Source: Pyrocephalus nanus (lineage: Eukaryota; Chordata; Aves; Passeriformes; Tyrannidae). From it: a stretch of DNA of 64,000 nt. Where the stretch lies: positions 449,001 to 513,000 of the forward strand of contig CM076279.1 in NCBI GenBank assembly GCA_038380795.1, read 5' to 3'. A program made the position numbers and the translations under genes. The notes under the pieces were generated by a model. That model searched no databases, had not been told where the DNA came from, and worked only from the letters and a program-made list of their open reading frames with translations. Of this stretch, positions 1 to 11,303 are shown piece by piece (the stretch's first letter is position 1; the number at the start of each line of letters is the position of its first letter).

Positions 1-16
1 AGCCCTCCTGTTCCAG

Positions 17-3000
17 TGATCACAGCCCCACCGTGTTCGCTCTGTCCAGAAGGAGCACACAGGTTCCAGTGGATCAGGAATCTGGTCCCAGAGTTTGGGA
101 TCTCCAGCTCACACGTCAAGGTGCTTTCATCCCCTGCAGAATTCTATGAACTCCTGAAGGTAAGGCTCCAAGTTATGGGAATGGTTTTGATACAGTCCCA
201 GTGTTGCAGCTGCTGCCAAGTAACTATTTATGGAATAGTTTTAGCTGCAGGGAATGAGTTCCTCAGTTTCCCAGGAAGCACTGATTTCTTCCTTGAATTT
301 TGGATGCAGCAGTGGTGCTGCTATGGCTCTGCAGAGCCCTCTGTGTCATCCCTATCCTTGTGTCACCCTTTCCTCCCTCAAGGCTGGGGAGCCGGTGTGG
401 AGATGTGGCTGAAGTGATCCTCCTGGGGCACTGCTGGGCCTAGGCTGATGGCTCCTGGGGACCCAGCATGAAACTGAACTTGTTTTCTGCTACTCCCAGG
501 CGCAGATCAAAGCAGCCAAGCAGCGGGTGGTGATGGCTTCATTGTACCTGGGAACAGGGCTCCTTGAGCAGGAGTTGGTGAGTGTGGAAGGGTTTGGGAA
601 GGGCAGGAAGGGAGTGCAGGGGAGGGATGTAGGAGGGAGGCACTGGGCATTTCTGGTTTAGACCTGGTACAGAGCCAGGGAACTGCTGCACTTCTTCAGG
701 GGATGGTGAGCCTGGGCCTGTTAGAGGGGACCAGCCTGGTGTTCACAGTGCTCAGGGGGCTTTGCAGAACCTGTGTCATAGGAATCTGTTTTTCCTTGGT
801 GTTTTCTTGAACACGATTCAAGCTGTAGGTGTAAAGTGCTGTTTGGTACTCCAGGTGCAGAACACAGATTCAGGATTGTCTTTCTGCATGAGACCAAGGT
901 CAGCTTTGCATTTTCTGTTCTTCCCTCTGGAAACAAATCATTACTGCCAGGGGCTTTAGGGAGAAGCCTGGCCTTGGTCAGGTTCTGGTGTTAGGATGCA
1001 AATTCTCTGGCAGTGCAAAGGTGGACAGAGCCTGCACAGAATTTGTGCCCAGCTTTGTCTGGGCTTGCACACAGGATTTGAATTTGCATGTGACAAACAG
1101 CCTTGTAGATAAAGAATAAAATGGCCTCTGCAGTGAACTCCTACCAAGGTTTGTCTTTGGTGATGCAATCTGTGATTTGGGAATGATGTTGGGATTTTTT
1201 CTGCTAACATTAATTGCTCTTGGGAGGCCTGAAGAATGTGGGCATGTAAAACTGAGGCCTTTTGATCTGTGGCTTTAGGCTGACTGAAGCTGCCAGGCTC
1301 GCAGAGGCAAAGGCTGAACCGGCTGTGTTTGGCACAAGAAGGAAGGACTCACACCAGGCTATGGGAGCTGTCCTGGCCACAACCTCCTGCTGCTGAGCAC
1401 TTCTCTTGGAAAGCTTTATTTGCTTTTGTAATGAGGAGAGAACTCTCTCTGCAGGTGGATTGCTTAGAAGAAACGCTGGAGAAATCGCTGGAAGCAAAAG
1501 GCTCGCCTGACCTCAGAGTTTCCATTCTCCTGGACTACACCAGGGGCTCCCGGGGTAGGAATTGTGCTTTGCTTTTATCAGAGCCTGATTTTACTGTTAG
1601 GCTGGAGGAACTGTTTTTTTCATAGAGGCTGTCTTGGCCAATTGGACATACTTGCTTAAATCATGCACCTTTCAGTATTTGCCTTTTGCATTCCAGAGCT
1701 GCATATTCCCAGAAAATCTTCAAGCTTAGCAGCTTTTCTTCCTCCCAGGCAGGAAGAATTCTCGAACAATGCTGATCCCGTTGCTGCAGCGATTTCCCGA
1801 GAAAGTCCGTGTGTCCCTCTTCCACACCCCAAACTTGCGTGGACTTCTCCGGCTCCTGATTCCAGAGCGTTTCAATGAGACCATAGGGCTGCAGCACATC
1901 AAGGTGTATCTCTTTGATGACAATGTGATCCTGAGTGGGTGAGTCCTGCTGCCGTCTGCTGGCATGGTTCCTTTTGCTGGGATTTGGGCAGGGTGTCTGT
2001 GCTGCCAGAGTTGTCTGGACATCTGGACTTTCCACCATGATCCTATTATTGTTCTTTGGAGATGGGAGAGCAACTGCAGCTCTTGTTTATGAGATTCTCA
2101 GATGGAAGAGAGTCTTTCTCAAAGGGACAAAAGAAAGATCTCTTGGGATTCCAAAGGAAACGGACAATTTGTGCTTTAGTGCAGTTATTGCAAAGTGAGG
2201 CCTGTAGCCTGGGCTGGGGGGTTGAGGATCCTGTGCCCACACTCTGAACTCAGCTCTTCCCTTTCTCTCCAGTGCAAACCTGAGTGATCTGTACTTCACC
2301 AATCGGCAGGACCGCTATGTCCTGCTGCAGGACTCTCCAGAGATTGCAGACTTCTTCACGGAGCTTGTGGATGCGATTGGGGATGTGTCCCTGCAGTTAC
2401 AGGGGGATGATACAGTCCAGATGATGGAGGGGATGGTACACCCATACCGAGGTAGGAGAGAGCTGTCTCACCTGGTTGAGTGATGGTATCCAGGGGAAGG
2501 GAGTGACAGCTGGGGTTTAAGGATGACTTGAACTCCATTCACTTGGGAATTTCTGGGTGCCTGACCATTGTTCAGATTGTGGGGTTTCCTGTTTTGTGCC
2601 ATCCAGTATTAAAATCATGATTGCTCAAATTTCAAGACTGGGTCTTTCGGAGTTTTCCCAGCACAGTGGCTGTCTCAGGCTAATCCAGCAGGGCATGCAG
2701 AGGCTGGAAGTAACTCTGCAACTGTCTCAGTGCTTCCTCATAAATGTGCTGCTTTTAGCCTTAAACAAGAACTTCAATACCTTGAGAGGTTTTTCTGATG
2801 TTAGCAGCTGCATTTTCGGGTGTTCTGGGTGTGCGCGTGAGCGGTTCATGAATGTGGTGCTATTGTTGGCAGTTAATATTTTGTAGTAGAGTTTGTTCCT
2901 GGAATCAAATGGGAATTGGATCAGGAAGACCGGGAACAAGCACAGAAGTGGGCAGAGAAGGGCAGTGATGTGCCAGGCTGATTGCGTCATCAGGTTTTGT

Positions 3001-6000
3001 CCTGGCCTTGCACTGCTGGGTGATGTAAGCTTAGTCTGGGGGCGGGGGTTTCTTTGTGTGTTCCAGCTCATTCTTTGTTGCCAGTTTAGCCTTGTCCTGA
3101 TCCCTTCCTTTCTCAGAGGATTTTTCAGGCTGCTGCCAGTTGCTGAATATTTCTCTTCTGTGACGTAGCTCTGCCAACCTTGAAACAGCTGAGAGAGGAC
3201 AGAGAGTCGTGCCCGCTGTGTTGGCTCCTGTTTGTTCCCATATAGGTGTCCTGACAGTGTTTTTCCTGGTATGTAATAGGTGACACGTAGCTCTGTGCCT
3301 GTAGGTCTCAGACATCATCTCTTGGCATTTTCCTGCAGGAGACAAGGTTGCTTACTGCGAGATTGCCAACCGCAGGGTCATGGAGGTCATCAACTCTGCC
3401 CGGACACGGCAAGAGCTCCTTCATGCAAAGACTTTCCACAGCAGCCATGCAGACAGCTCCCTGTTATCCCAGCAAGGCTCTCAGGAATCTGGGGGTCTGA
3501 AACCAGAACCTGACACCTGGATCTATCCGTTAATCCAAATGAAACCTTTTGGTATTCAAATAGATGAGATGGTCACAGAGACCCTGCTGACCGAGGCTGA
3601 GCGGGATGCCAGGATATACCTCACCACTGGCTACTTCAACCTGACTCAGGCCTACATGGACCTCATCCTGGGCACGAGGGCCGAGTACCGCATCCTCCTG
3701 GCCTCGCCAGAGGTCAATGGGTTTTTTGGTGCCAAGGGGGTGGCAGGTGCCATCCCTGCTGCCTACGTTTACATTGAACACCAGTTTTACAGTGAGGTCT
3801 GCTACCTGCAGCAGCAGGAGAGGGTGCAGCTGCAGGAGTACTCCCGGGCCGGGTGGACGTTCCATGCCAAAGGTAAGATGTCCTTATTGCAATGGGACTT
3901 ATTCAGAGTGTGTGAGAGCTGTGTGTTTGGATTGTGCAAGGAGAAAGGGGCTGGCTGAGTGCCAGCCTGGGCTTAACCTTCAAAACACTCCTTCAAGGTT
4001 TGAACAACTTGGTTGCGTAAACCTGAAGGATTTGAATTGCTTGGGGGACAACTGTGCAGTCATGCCTTGCCTCTGGATTTCTGGTTTGATACAGCCCCAG
4101 GGATGATGCAAGAGCTGTCCCTGTGGTGGCACGGAGGCACTGCCTGGATGAGAAACATGATGCAAAGAGAAGGAAGCGTTTAGATGTGTTTATGATGCAG
4201 TCAGGGCTGTGGCACAGTTTCTCGTGTCCCGTGGTCTGGTTTCAGCAGTCAGGAGTGCAGGCTCTGCTGGGGACCCTGGAGCAGGATCTGGGACAGGGGC
4301 AGGAGGGGAGCTCCTGCCCTGTTCCCTTGGCAGCAGGTCTGGGGGATTTGTTGCAGCTCCTGTGCGTGGCACACAGGGGTGTGGTGTGTGAGGAACCACG
4401 GAGTGTGCATCTGAGAGTCAGGGCAGCCAGAGGGGAAGGGTCTAAGGAAGGAACATGGACTGACAGATGCAGTGAGTTAATGAATGCTGTCCTCAGGGTC
4501 TTCTGTAGGAGACCCCACATTCCTGCTGGATACAGTGTGCCCAGCTCTCCCAGGATCAACACAGTGCTCGATTGGAGTGTTTGGCTGTGAACTGGAGCAT
4601 TTGAGTTGGGATAAAGCATTTTGGCTATGATTGGCTGTCATTGGAGAGGTTCCTCTTTTGGAGAGCAGCTCCTAATGGTTGTGAGAATGCCTCCATCTTC
4701 CTGCTTGGATACTCAGAGGAAGGAATGTTCAGAGGTAGTGGGGAGGGAAAGCTGCTGAGTCGGCCTTCTCTTGACTTGAAAATCCACAGGTGTTACCGGC
4801 TGCCTCTGTGTTGAAACCACAAACAGATCTCAGGGTGTCGTGCTCCTCCTCAGTGCTATCGGGAACTCAGCACAAGGAAACCCTTATCTCAGGCAGGGCA
4901 GCCCAAGGGAGGTGCCTGCCTGCCCTCCTGGGGTGTCCCGTGTCCTCCAGGAAGAACTTGTTTGAGCAATGTGAGGTTCACATGGTGGCTCACATGCCCA
5001 GCAAACAGGTTCCATGTTTGCTGGGCATCGCTGACTGCCAGTGGGATGTGATTTGGCATGGATTGAGGTCGGAAGCATGGGCTGCTTTTCTCAGCTACCA
5101 AAGTGCGTGTGGCCATCAGTCCTATTTGGGCCAGCTGTCCCTCCTGGGGTAGTGCTTTGGGCTTTCTGGTGTGTGGTGTTCGCTGGGAGAGGGATGCAGG
5201 GCTTGGAGTTCAGCGGCTCCAGTGCCTGGCAGGGGGACAGTTGGAGACATTTTCTCCATGTTTTCATTCCTCTTCAGAGTGCTGGAAGGATCAGTGTGTA
5301 GCTCCTTCTCTGGCATGCTCTGCACTTGGCCCATGCTTTATTCACTGGGTTTCCTTCTGCAGGAGTCTCATGGTGTGTGTGGCAGAGAGGACAAGGATGG
5401 AAGAAGGAAGGGAGAAACCTTGGAGATATGAAGAGCAGGTGTACATGGAGCACGTGGAACCTGGCTTCTGGCCGAGGACATGAGATCCCCAGCAGCCAAT
5501 AGTGCCCACTGGTGCTTTCTCTGTGGGCTGAGACACGAGGCACCCTTTAGTCTCCCACAGGATCCTGCTGACATACCTTAAACCCTGTAGCTGTGCTGCA
5601 GACCCCTCCTGCTCCCCTTAAAGCATTTATATCTGCACAGACAGCGTCAAGTGGTGTGTCCCCAGGGATGTCTGCCCTCAGGGATGACTGTCCTGGGTGT
5701 GTTTGGCACTGTGCAGGTGTAGCAGTGCTGTGCAGGTGTAGCAGAGCACAGCACAGGTGTGACAGCACCGTGCAGGTGTAGAAGAGCTCTGCACAGCCAT
5801 GGTGCACGTGTGAGCAGGACTGCCAGCAGCTGTCGTGCTGTGACACCCTGAAGCCTACCTGTGCTCTGCTGTGTTCCCAGGCATGGTGGTATGAGTGACA
5901 TAGGTATGTCCCTTGGGTTCAGAGTCTCTTCCAGGCAAGTGCTGGTGGCAGGGTGCTGGGCAGGTGGCTCTGTGCTGAGAGATAAACCCTGTTACTGCTA

Positions 6001-9000
6001 TTGACTGGTGCTGGGAAACTGCACTTCCTCTTTCTGGAAAGGTGAGTCACTGTTTGAGCAGATCCTGCCAGGTGGCCATAAAAACAGTGCCACAGGACAC
6101 TTGGGAAGGTGAGGAACCTGTTCCTTGTAACTACTGCCTGGGCAGAGGTCTGGCCAGCAGCTGGTCAGGCAGTGAGCAGCTCCTGGCAGGGTCCTGTTTG
6201 GTGACAGAACGTGCCAAATCTCTGTGCCACACGGGTGCTTCCCTGGGCTCCCGGAGCCCACGATGGGCTCTCTGGCCCCTCTGTGGTGGGGTGAGCCCAT
6301 GGGGGCCGGAGATGCTGTGTCCTTAGGGCAGTGCCAGCTCCGTGAGTGTGTGCTGTGGGGGCGGGGAGGAGGTTACAGGAACTGGCGGTGAATCGGCAGC
6401 GTCTTACTCAAGGCATTCTTGGAACTGCTCTGGGGCTGAGTTAGGAAACTTGCTGCTATTTTAAGGCTGAGGTGGTTTTTATGCTACGGGTTCTTTGTTG
6501 CAGTTTGTGACTGGCCATGGGGATAAGCCTCTACCAGGGACCCACCCAGGGCTGTGCTGAGGAGAGCAAATGCTTCCCGTCTCCATTTGTGCACAGAGTG
6601 GCCATGCAGCCTCTTCTTGGCAGCAGTCCCGGCTCTCCTGTGGCTGTTCCTTCCTGCCCTGCTGCAGTGGTGTGTTTGAGAATAATGTGTTGTTTCCATC
6701 TTTGCCTTGAAAATCCATCCTGGGCTGTGTCCCGACTGCTCCCTGTGCGGGCAGAGCTGTGGGAGCTGTGGTGGTGAGTGGCTACAGGGACCAGCTGCCC
6801 TGGGAAGAGTCTGATCTCATCCCGGGTGGCTCCTCAGGAAGTGAGGGGGTGAAATAATTTGCACTTCTCTTCTGAGACTCTATTTCATGTGAATTCACCT
6901 GTCAGAGCAGCCTCTGCATGTTACAGTCCCAGGAAAGCGGTTGGTCTCTGGGACAGGCTGGACAGGCCTGTTGGCCTGGGGCTCTGGGGCTGGTTCCTTC
7001 ACTGAACATCCATTTATCTTCTTTCAGTGTTTCTGAGATTTACCATGGTGCAAAACAGCCTCTAACGCAGTGACAGGGACTTGTCCTGAGTTGTTTTGGG
7101 GCAGTGTGTCCTTGGGGTTCTCTGAGGGTGCTGCCCCCCTGGTCAGGGCACTCCTAGGTACAGGGTTTGGGTCGTGCCTTGGCATCCCATGAGTCACATG
7201 CAGTGTCACAGCCCTGTGGGCTCTGCTGGGCTGCCTGCTGCTCCTGGGGTCCTGTACAGAATCTGTAATCCACATTTAATGGTGAAGGGACTGTGTGAGC
7301 CCACCTCGGCCGTCCCCTCAGGCTGCCACGCTGCCTCTCCTCTCGTTTTTCCCACAGGCCTCTGGCTGTACCTGGCAGGGAGTGACCTGCCCTGCCTGAC
7401 CCTGATTGGCTCTCCGAATTTTGGATATCGATCGGTTCATCGTGATTTGGAAGCCCAGGTTGCGATAGTGACAGAAAATAAAGCCTTGCAGCAGCAGCTC
7501 CATCAGGTAAGCAGTGGATTCTGGGGAGGCAACGGGGATGTTGTGCTTCTGGGTTACACAGGGAGTGCTGATGACGCAGTGGCAATAAAAACATCCAGCT
7601 GTAATAACTCAAAAGCTGCTGGAGCATGAGGAGTCCTGAGGAGCTGTCAGTGAAGTGACTATTGATGAGCTGCCTGCTGCGAGTGCCCAGTGCTGGGAAA
7701 TGAGGCTGTAACAGGAAGGAACGTGTGTCCCCAGTGACCTCGGATACCGGGAGTGCTCGGGGCTAGATGTGCAGAGAGTGTTCAGAGTCTGCTGGCTCCT
7801 CTGCTCACCGACCACACTGCACCTTCTGGGCCTTAATCCCAGCATTTGGGCATTGCCAAGGCTGTGCTGTGCTCTGAGGTAATGAGGCCAGGCCTTTGGA
7901 ACGGCTGAGCTTGGACTAGAAGAGGATTTCTGGGCTGGTTGGGTTGCCCAGGAAGTTCTATGACATAATTCATATCTTGAATAGTGATATGACATTCTAT
8001 AATATTGACACAATAATTTTTCAGTGGTTTGATGTTCAGTGTCCCAGGGTTTTTCTGTGCTGTTTTTGATTTAATTAGGAAGCTTGGAGTGCTCAGCAGT
8101 TCTGTTCCTGCTCCAAATCCTGCCTAGTTCTCTAATTGTCTAGACTCCAAATCTTCTGCTAGAACTGACTGTCCCAAGTTGTTTCTCCTGTAGTGCTCTA
8201 CAGCAAAGCAGATTGGTTTGGTGTCTCTGTGTGACCTGGGGACCTTAGAAACGCACTCTGTGAGGCAGATCCTGGCAGAGTTGTCTGCAAGATCAATGGG
8301 AATTGCCCTCTTGCATCAGGGCTCTTCCCCAGGATGAGTCAGAGTGTATCTAATCAAAAACAATTCTATTACTGGAAGAGTTGCTTGAATATTTCAATTC
8401 ATATCTTGCCTCTGCTTGTTTCTAATGGAAGGGGAGAATCAATGGAAATGTGACACAAAGGAATTTTCTCATACAGGGCTGCAATGATCTCATTCAAAGG
8501 GCTTTAAACCATTCCCGATTGCTGGAAGCTGATTCTGAGATGGACTGGGTGTTTACTCTCTGTGGTCTTTTTTAGAAGACAATCCGTTCCTGGGATGCTG
8601 CCATGAAATCACTTTGTCTGTGTAACATTTAGTTCCATTTTAAAAATGTGTGCTGAGATTTGGGAAGAAATGTGAGTGGTCTAGGTGTCTGGATGCTCCT
8701 CTGAATGGACTGAGCTTGATTCAGGGAACTGGCCTTGCCTCCAGCGCTCAGTCCTCACTGTATTGCGTGGCTGTGGAGCAGGGCTGCCTGTAGCTCTTGG
8801 AGCATTTGAGGGCTCTAAAATTAGGGTGAATTAGCACATGAATGTCTTCCTTCTGCTGTTGGTTCATCTTTTTGGTGTTACTTTGCAGTGCTTGGTTCCT
8901 GCTTACCTGTTCCACCCTGAATTTAAGTAGTGCAGAGCATTTTCTGCTGTTTGTCACAGCTTCACTAATGAGAAAAGACGATGAACAGACTTCCAGGACC

Positions 9001-9656
9001 CGTTCTGCTCCCTGTTTGCTTGCAAATCCTGAAACCTGCCTGGCTGTGCTTACAAACCCACTTACCTGTGATCAAAGTGCTTCTCTCACGTGCTGTGAGC
9101 GTGTGTTATCAGCAGGGTGGTTCATTTCCTCCCTGAGCAGTCGGGTACACGCTGCGGGGGCCCGAGTGTTTCTGGTAATTTAGCTGAGATCACGACTGCA
9201 CATTCATCTGAAAACGCGGCGCCTGAGCTGTGTCTAGAAAGAGCCGCGTAAGCCGGTCCCGGGAGGTTTGGGTGAGGTTTCCTTTTCTGGCAATTACAGC
9301 CAGGAATTGAGGAGTTTTCTGAAACTAAAGCTCAGCTCTTGCAACTGTGGGGCACAAAAAGGCTAAACCCTCTGCCCTTGCTCTCTGTAGAGTTTAAATT
9401 GCTAATTCTTGAGGAGAAATGATGCAGCCTTTTGGCAGGATCCCTGGCCAGCTCTGTGAGAATTCACTTCTCTTAAAGACTGTTATATAATATAACACTT
9501 GGGATTTACTGCGATGATGTTTCTTTCCCTGTTTAGGAGCAGGAGCAGCTTTACCTCTGCTCAGGTGTGGTCTCATCATCAACGTTTGAGCAGCCAAATC
9601 GTTATGTGAAGCTGTGGGTGAAGCTGGTGACACCTCTGATCAAGAATTTCTTTTGA
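17..9656 (+). CDS. PGS1: PGS1, CDP-diacylglycerol-glycerol-3-phosphate 3-phosphatidyltransferase, 5'-truncated by the window edge
   Basis: Makes phosphatidylglycerophosphate from CDP-diacylglycerol and glycerol-3-phosphate in mitochondria, the committed step to phosphatidylglycerol and cardiolipin (family knowledge). Coding exons are 17-159, 500-577, 1455-1554, 1749-1938, 2273-2451, 3339-3872, 7358-7506 and 9537-9656. All introns are GT-AG and all phases join, giving 496 complete residues before TGA 9654-9656. The product follows human PGS1 closely as I recall it, from LCPEGAHRF to VTPLIKNFF. The first phospholipase-D-type motif, HxKx4D (HIKVYLFD), lies in exon 1749-1938. The second, HAKGLWLY then GSPNFGYRSVH, is split across 3872/7358 and has Tyr where the motif usually has Asp; as I recall this is normal for this enzyme. 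The N-terminus and mitochondrial targeting peptide lie left of the window. The first exon enters with a split codon, so no start is visible. Confidence 0.96.
160..3338 (+). other. PGS1 short introns
   Basis: Five introns lie between the first six exons seen here: 160-499, 578-1454, 1555-1748, 1939-2272 and 2452-3338. I see ordinary donors (for example GTAAGG, GTGAGT, GTAGGA) and pyrimidine-rich acceptors, and no conserved-looking coding or RNA element inside them. Confidence 0.75.
3873..7357 (+). other. PGS1 intron (3.5 kb), non-coding
   Basis: This is the large intron splitting the second HKD motif between AAA-G and GC-CTC. It has donor GTAAGA and acceptor TTTTTCCCACAG. The open reading frames inside are short, lack splice logic and do not resemble known proteins. 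A degenerate tandem repeat lies at about 5704-5800. I see nothing else that can be named. Confidence 0.75.
5704..5800. repeat. Degenerate GTGCAGGTGTAG tandem repeat in PGS1 intron
   Basis: The core GTGCAGGTGTAG or GCACAGGTGTGA recurs about four times at roughly 24-28-bp spacing, with substitutions. It looks like a small decayed minisatellite. Confidence 0.6.
7507..9536 (+). other. PGS1 last intron (2.0 kb), non-coding
   Basis: This intron separates exon 7358-7506 (ending LHQ) from the final exon. Donor is GTAAGC and acceptor CCCTGTTTAG. It is AT-richer than the rest of the window. A short GC-richer, CpG-containing patch lies at about 9125-9265 without a recognisable gene. Confidence 0.7.
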
Positions 9657-9954
9657 AAGAAGAAAAGCTGCTGCTTTGGGTGAGTTTGTTACCATTATGG
9701 GGAATTTATATTGCGCTGACTGCAGTGAGTAGCTGTAGTGCTCTGTCACATGGAAGAAAGAGACAATGGACACACAGATGATGTGGGGGAAACCAGGCAC
9801 CTCTCATTTCCTCTGAGATACCGACTGCCATGGACTGGGATGTGCTCAGTCCAGATTGAGTTTCATCTGCTAAAACTTCTGGATGGATCACTGACAGAGA
9901 ACCCATACAGGGTTATTTCCCATGACCCATACAGGGCTATTTTCCATGCATGGA

Positions 9955-9960
9955 AATAAA
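9955..9960 (+). terminator. PGS1: Candidate PGS1 poly(A) signal
   Basis: This is the only canonical AATAAA I found on the + strand between the PGS1 stop (9654-9656) and the DNAH17 3' end. It would give a 3'UTR of about 320 nt. A weaker AGTAAA near 11267 could support a longer 3'UTR overlapping DNAH17, so the usage is inferred. Confidence 0.55.
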
Positions 9961-11219
9961 ACTCCCATTTCTGAAATGTGCCTTTCAGAGTTTTGTGGAG
10001 AAGGACTGTGTTTGTTTTATCTTGACCAGCCAATAGAAAACGTTGCTGGAATACCTAAAATGTTTTGTCGTGTCCAGTCAGAGCTTTGCTTTGCCCCTGG
10101 AGGTGTTGGTTAACAAGGGCAGTTGGTTTTGCTTTTCTGCTTTGTGCTATCCAAGGTTTCCTGGCTGTTCGACTGCCCCATGACTCGAGCCCTTCTGAGC
10201 TTCAGAACTTTGCTCTTGGATTGTTCCTGTGCATTTGGCACTGGTGTGTGTGCCCAGGATGCTGTTAACCTAACTGTGGCCCCCCCCTCAGCCAGGAGTC
10301 AGGAGTGTGCCGGACTCCTTTACATTCAGATGTGTTAAAAGTGTCTTTCATGAGTTGTGGAGGGGCAGGAGAAGACTTTTGGTGCTGATGTGGGTTTAGA
10401 GTGTTACTGAAAATGGCAGGCTTGAATCTTAACATCCTGAAAAGAAAGTGGTTGGAGGCCAGGTAAAAACATGTGAAAGCACAGGCTGGGGCTACTCTGT
10501 GTCACTGGTGGGGTGTGAGCAGGGGGTTCTGATTTTTTGGCACCTAAGAAAGGCTGAGGGTAAGTGTGAAGCTTGGTGGTAACTGATGATAAATGCTGCT
10601 GCTCTATAAAGAAACGAGCAGCTCTCTTTGCCTGCTCTTTGGGCTTCTCTGACCATGAGCTGTGAGGGAAGCTTTAGGCAACTGTATTTTAGTACTAATT
10701 GTTCAAATATTTCACAGGGTGGGATTTTGGTGAATTGATTTATGCTAAAGGGACAGGCCTTGGCCCTAACATGTGTTACTGTTGATACAAATGGTTTGTT
10801 GTAAAGAAAGGACAGAGTAGGTTCTATACCCTAGAAACAGAAATAATGTACCTCAGAGAGTGACCTGTTTTCAGCTGGACCTTCTCTGGGCTGTGGAGGT
10901 GGAGTGTGAGTGAACTGGGCTAAATCTGCACCTTTCTCCTCCTGTCTGCTCCAGCCAGACACGTGCTCTGTGCCAGGAGTGTGAGGGGTTTCTGCTCACT
11001 TTGCACTGAGCCATCACACAAAGAGCTGTGGGAAGACAGAGAGCCAGGAGAGGGAAAAGAGTCGACCACTTGTGTGCAGTTGTTCCGTTTGGCTTCCCAC
11101 GGTGGTCTGGCTCCCCACCAGCACCGCGTTAGAAACCACCAGTGGAAAACCAGTATCCGCCCTGAGAACCTCGTGTGTTGCAAGAGCAGGGTCCACATGG
11201 CAGCGCTGCCAGCGCTGGT
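9961..11219. other. Tail-to-tail interval between PGS1 and DNAH17
   Basis: Two convergent genes end here, PGS1 from the left and DNAH17 from the right. Apart from any extended PGS1 3'UTR I see no exon, RNA gene or repeat. The short open frames have neither splice signals nor recognisable products. Confidence 0.65.
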
Positions 11220-11225
11220 TTTATT
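11220..11225 (-). terminator. DNAH17: DNAH17 poly(A) signal
   Basis: AATAAA on the - strand (TTTATT on +) lies 79 nt beyond the DNAH17 stop at 11304-11306. This implies a very short 3'UTR of about 100 nt with cleavage near 11200. Confidence 0.75.
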
Positions 11226-11303
11226 GATACTTTGCTAAAATGGTTCTGAACTACACAACTTTTACAAGTAAAAACATCTGCTGTTTTCTATTGACATTAA
11301 AAT

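Noticed and set aside
16..159. GTG at 16 as a start codon for the first PGS1 exon
   Set aside because: It is an intron-exon junction (TTCCAG at 11-16 followed by exon sequence), and the protein is mid-PGS1; the true start is outside the window.
7358..7506. Loss of the second catalytic motif in PGS1, since Asp is missing from HxKx4D
   Set aside because: As I recall, human PGS1 has the same HAKGLWLY sequence, so it is a family feature and not damage.
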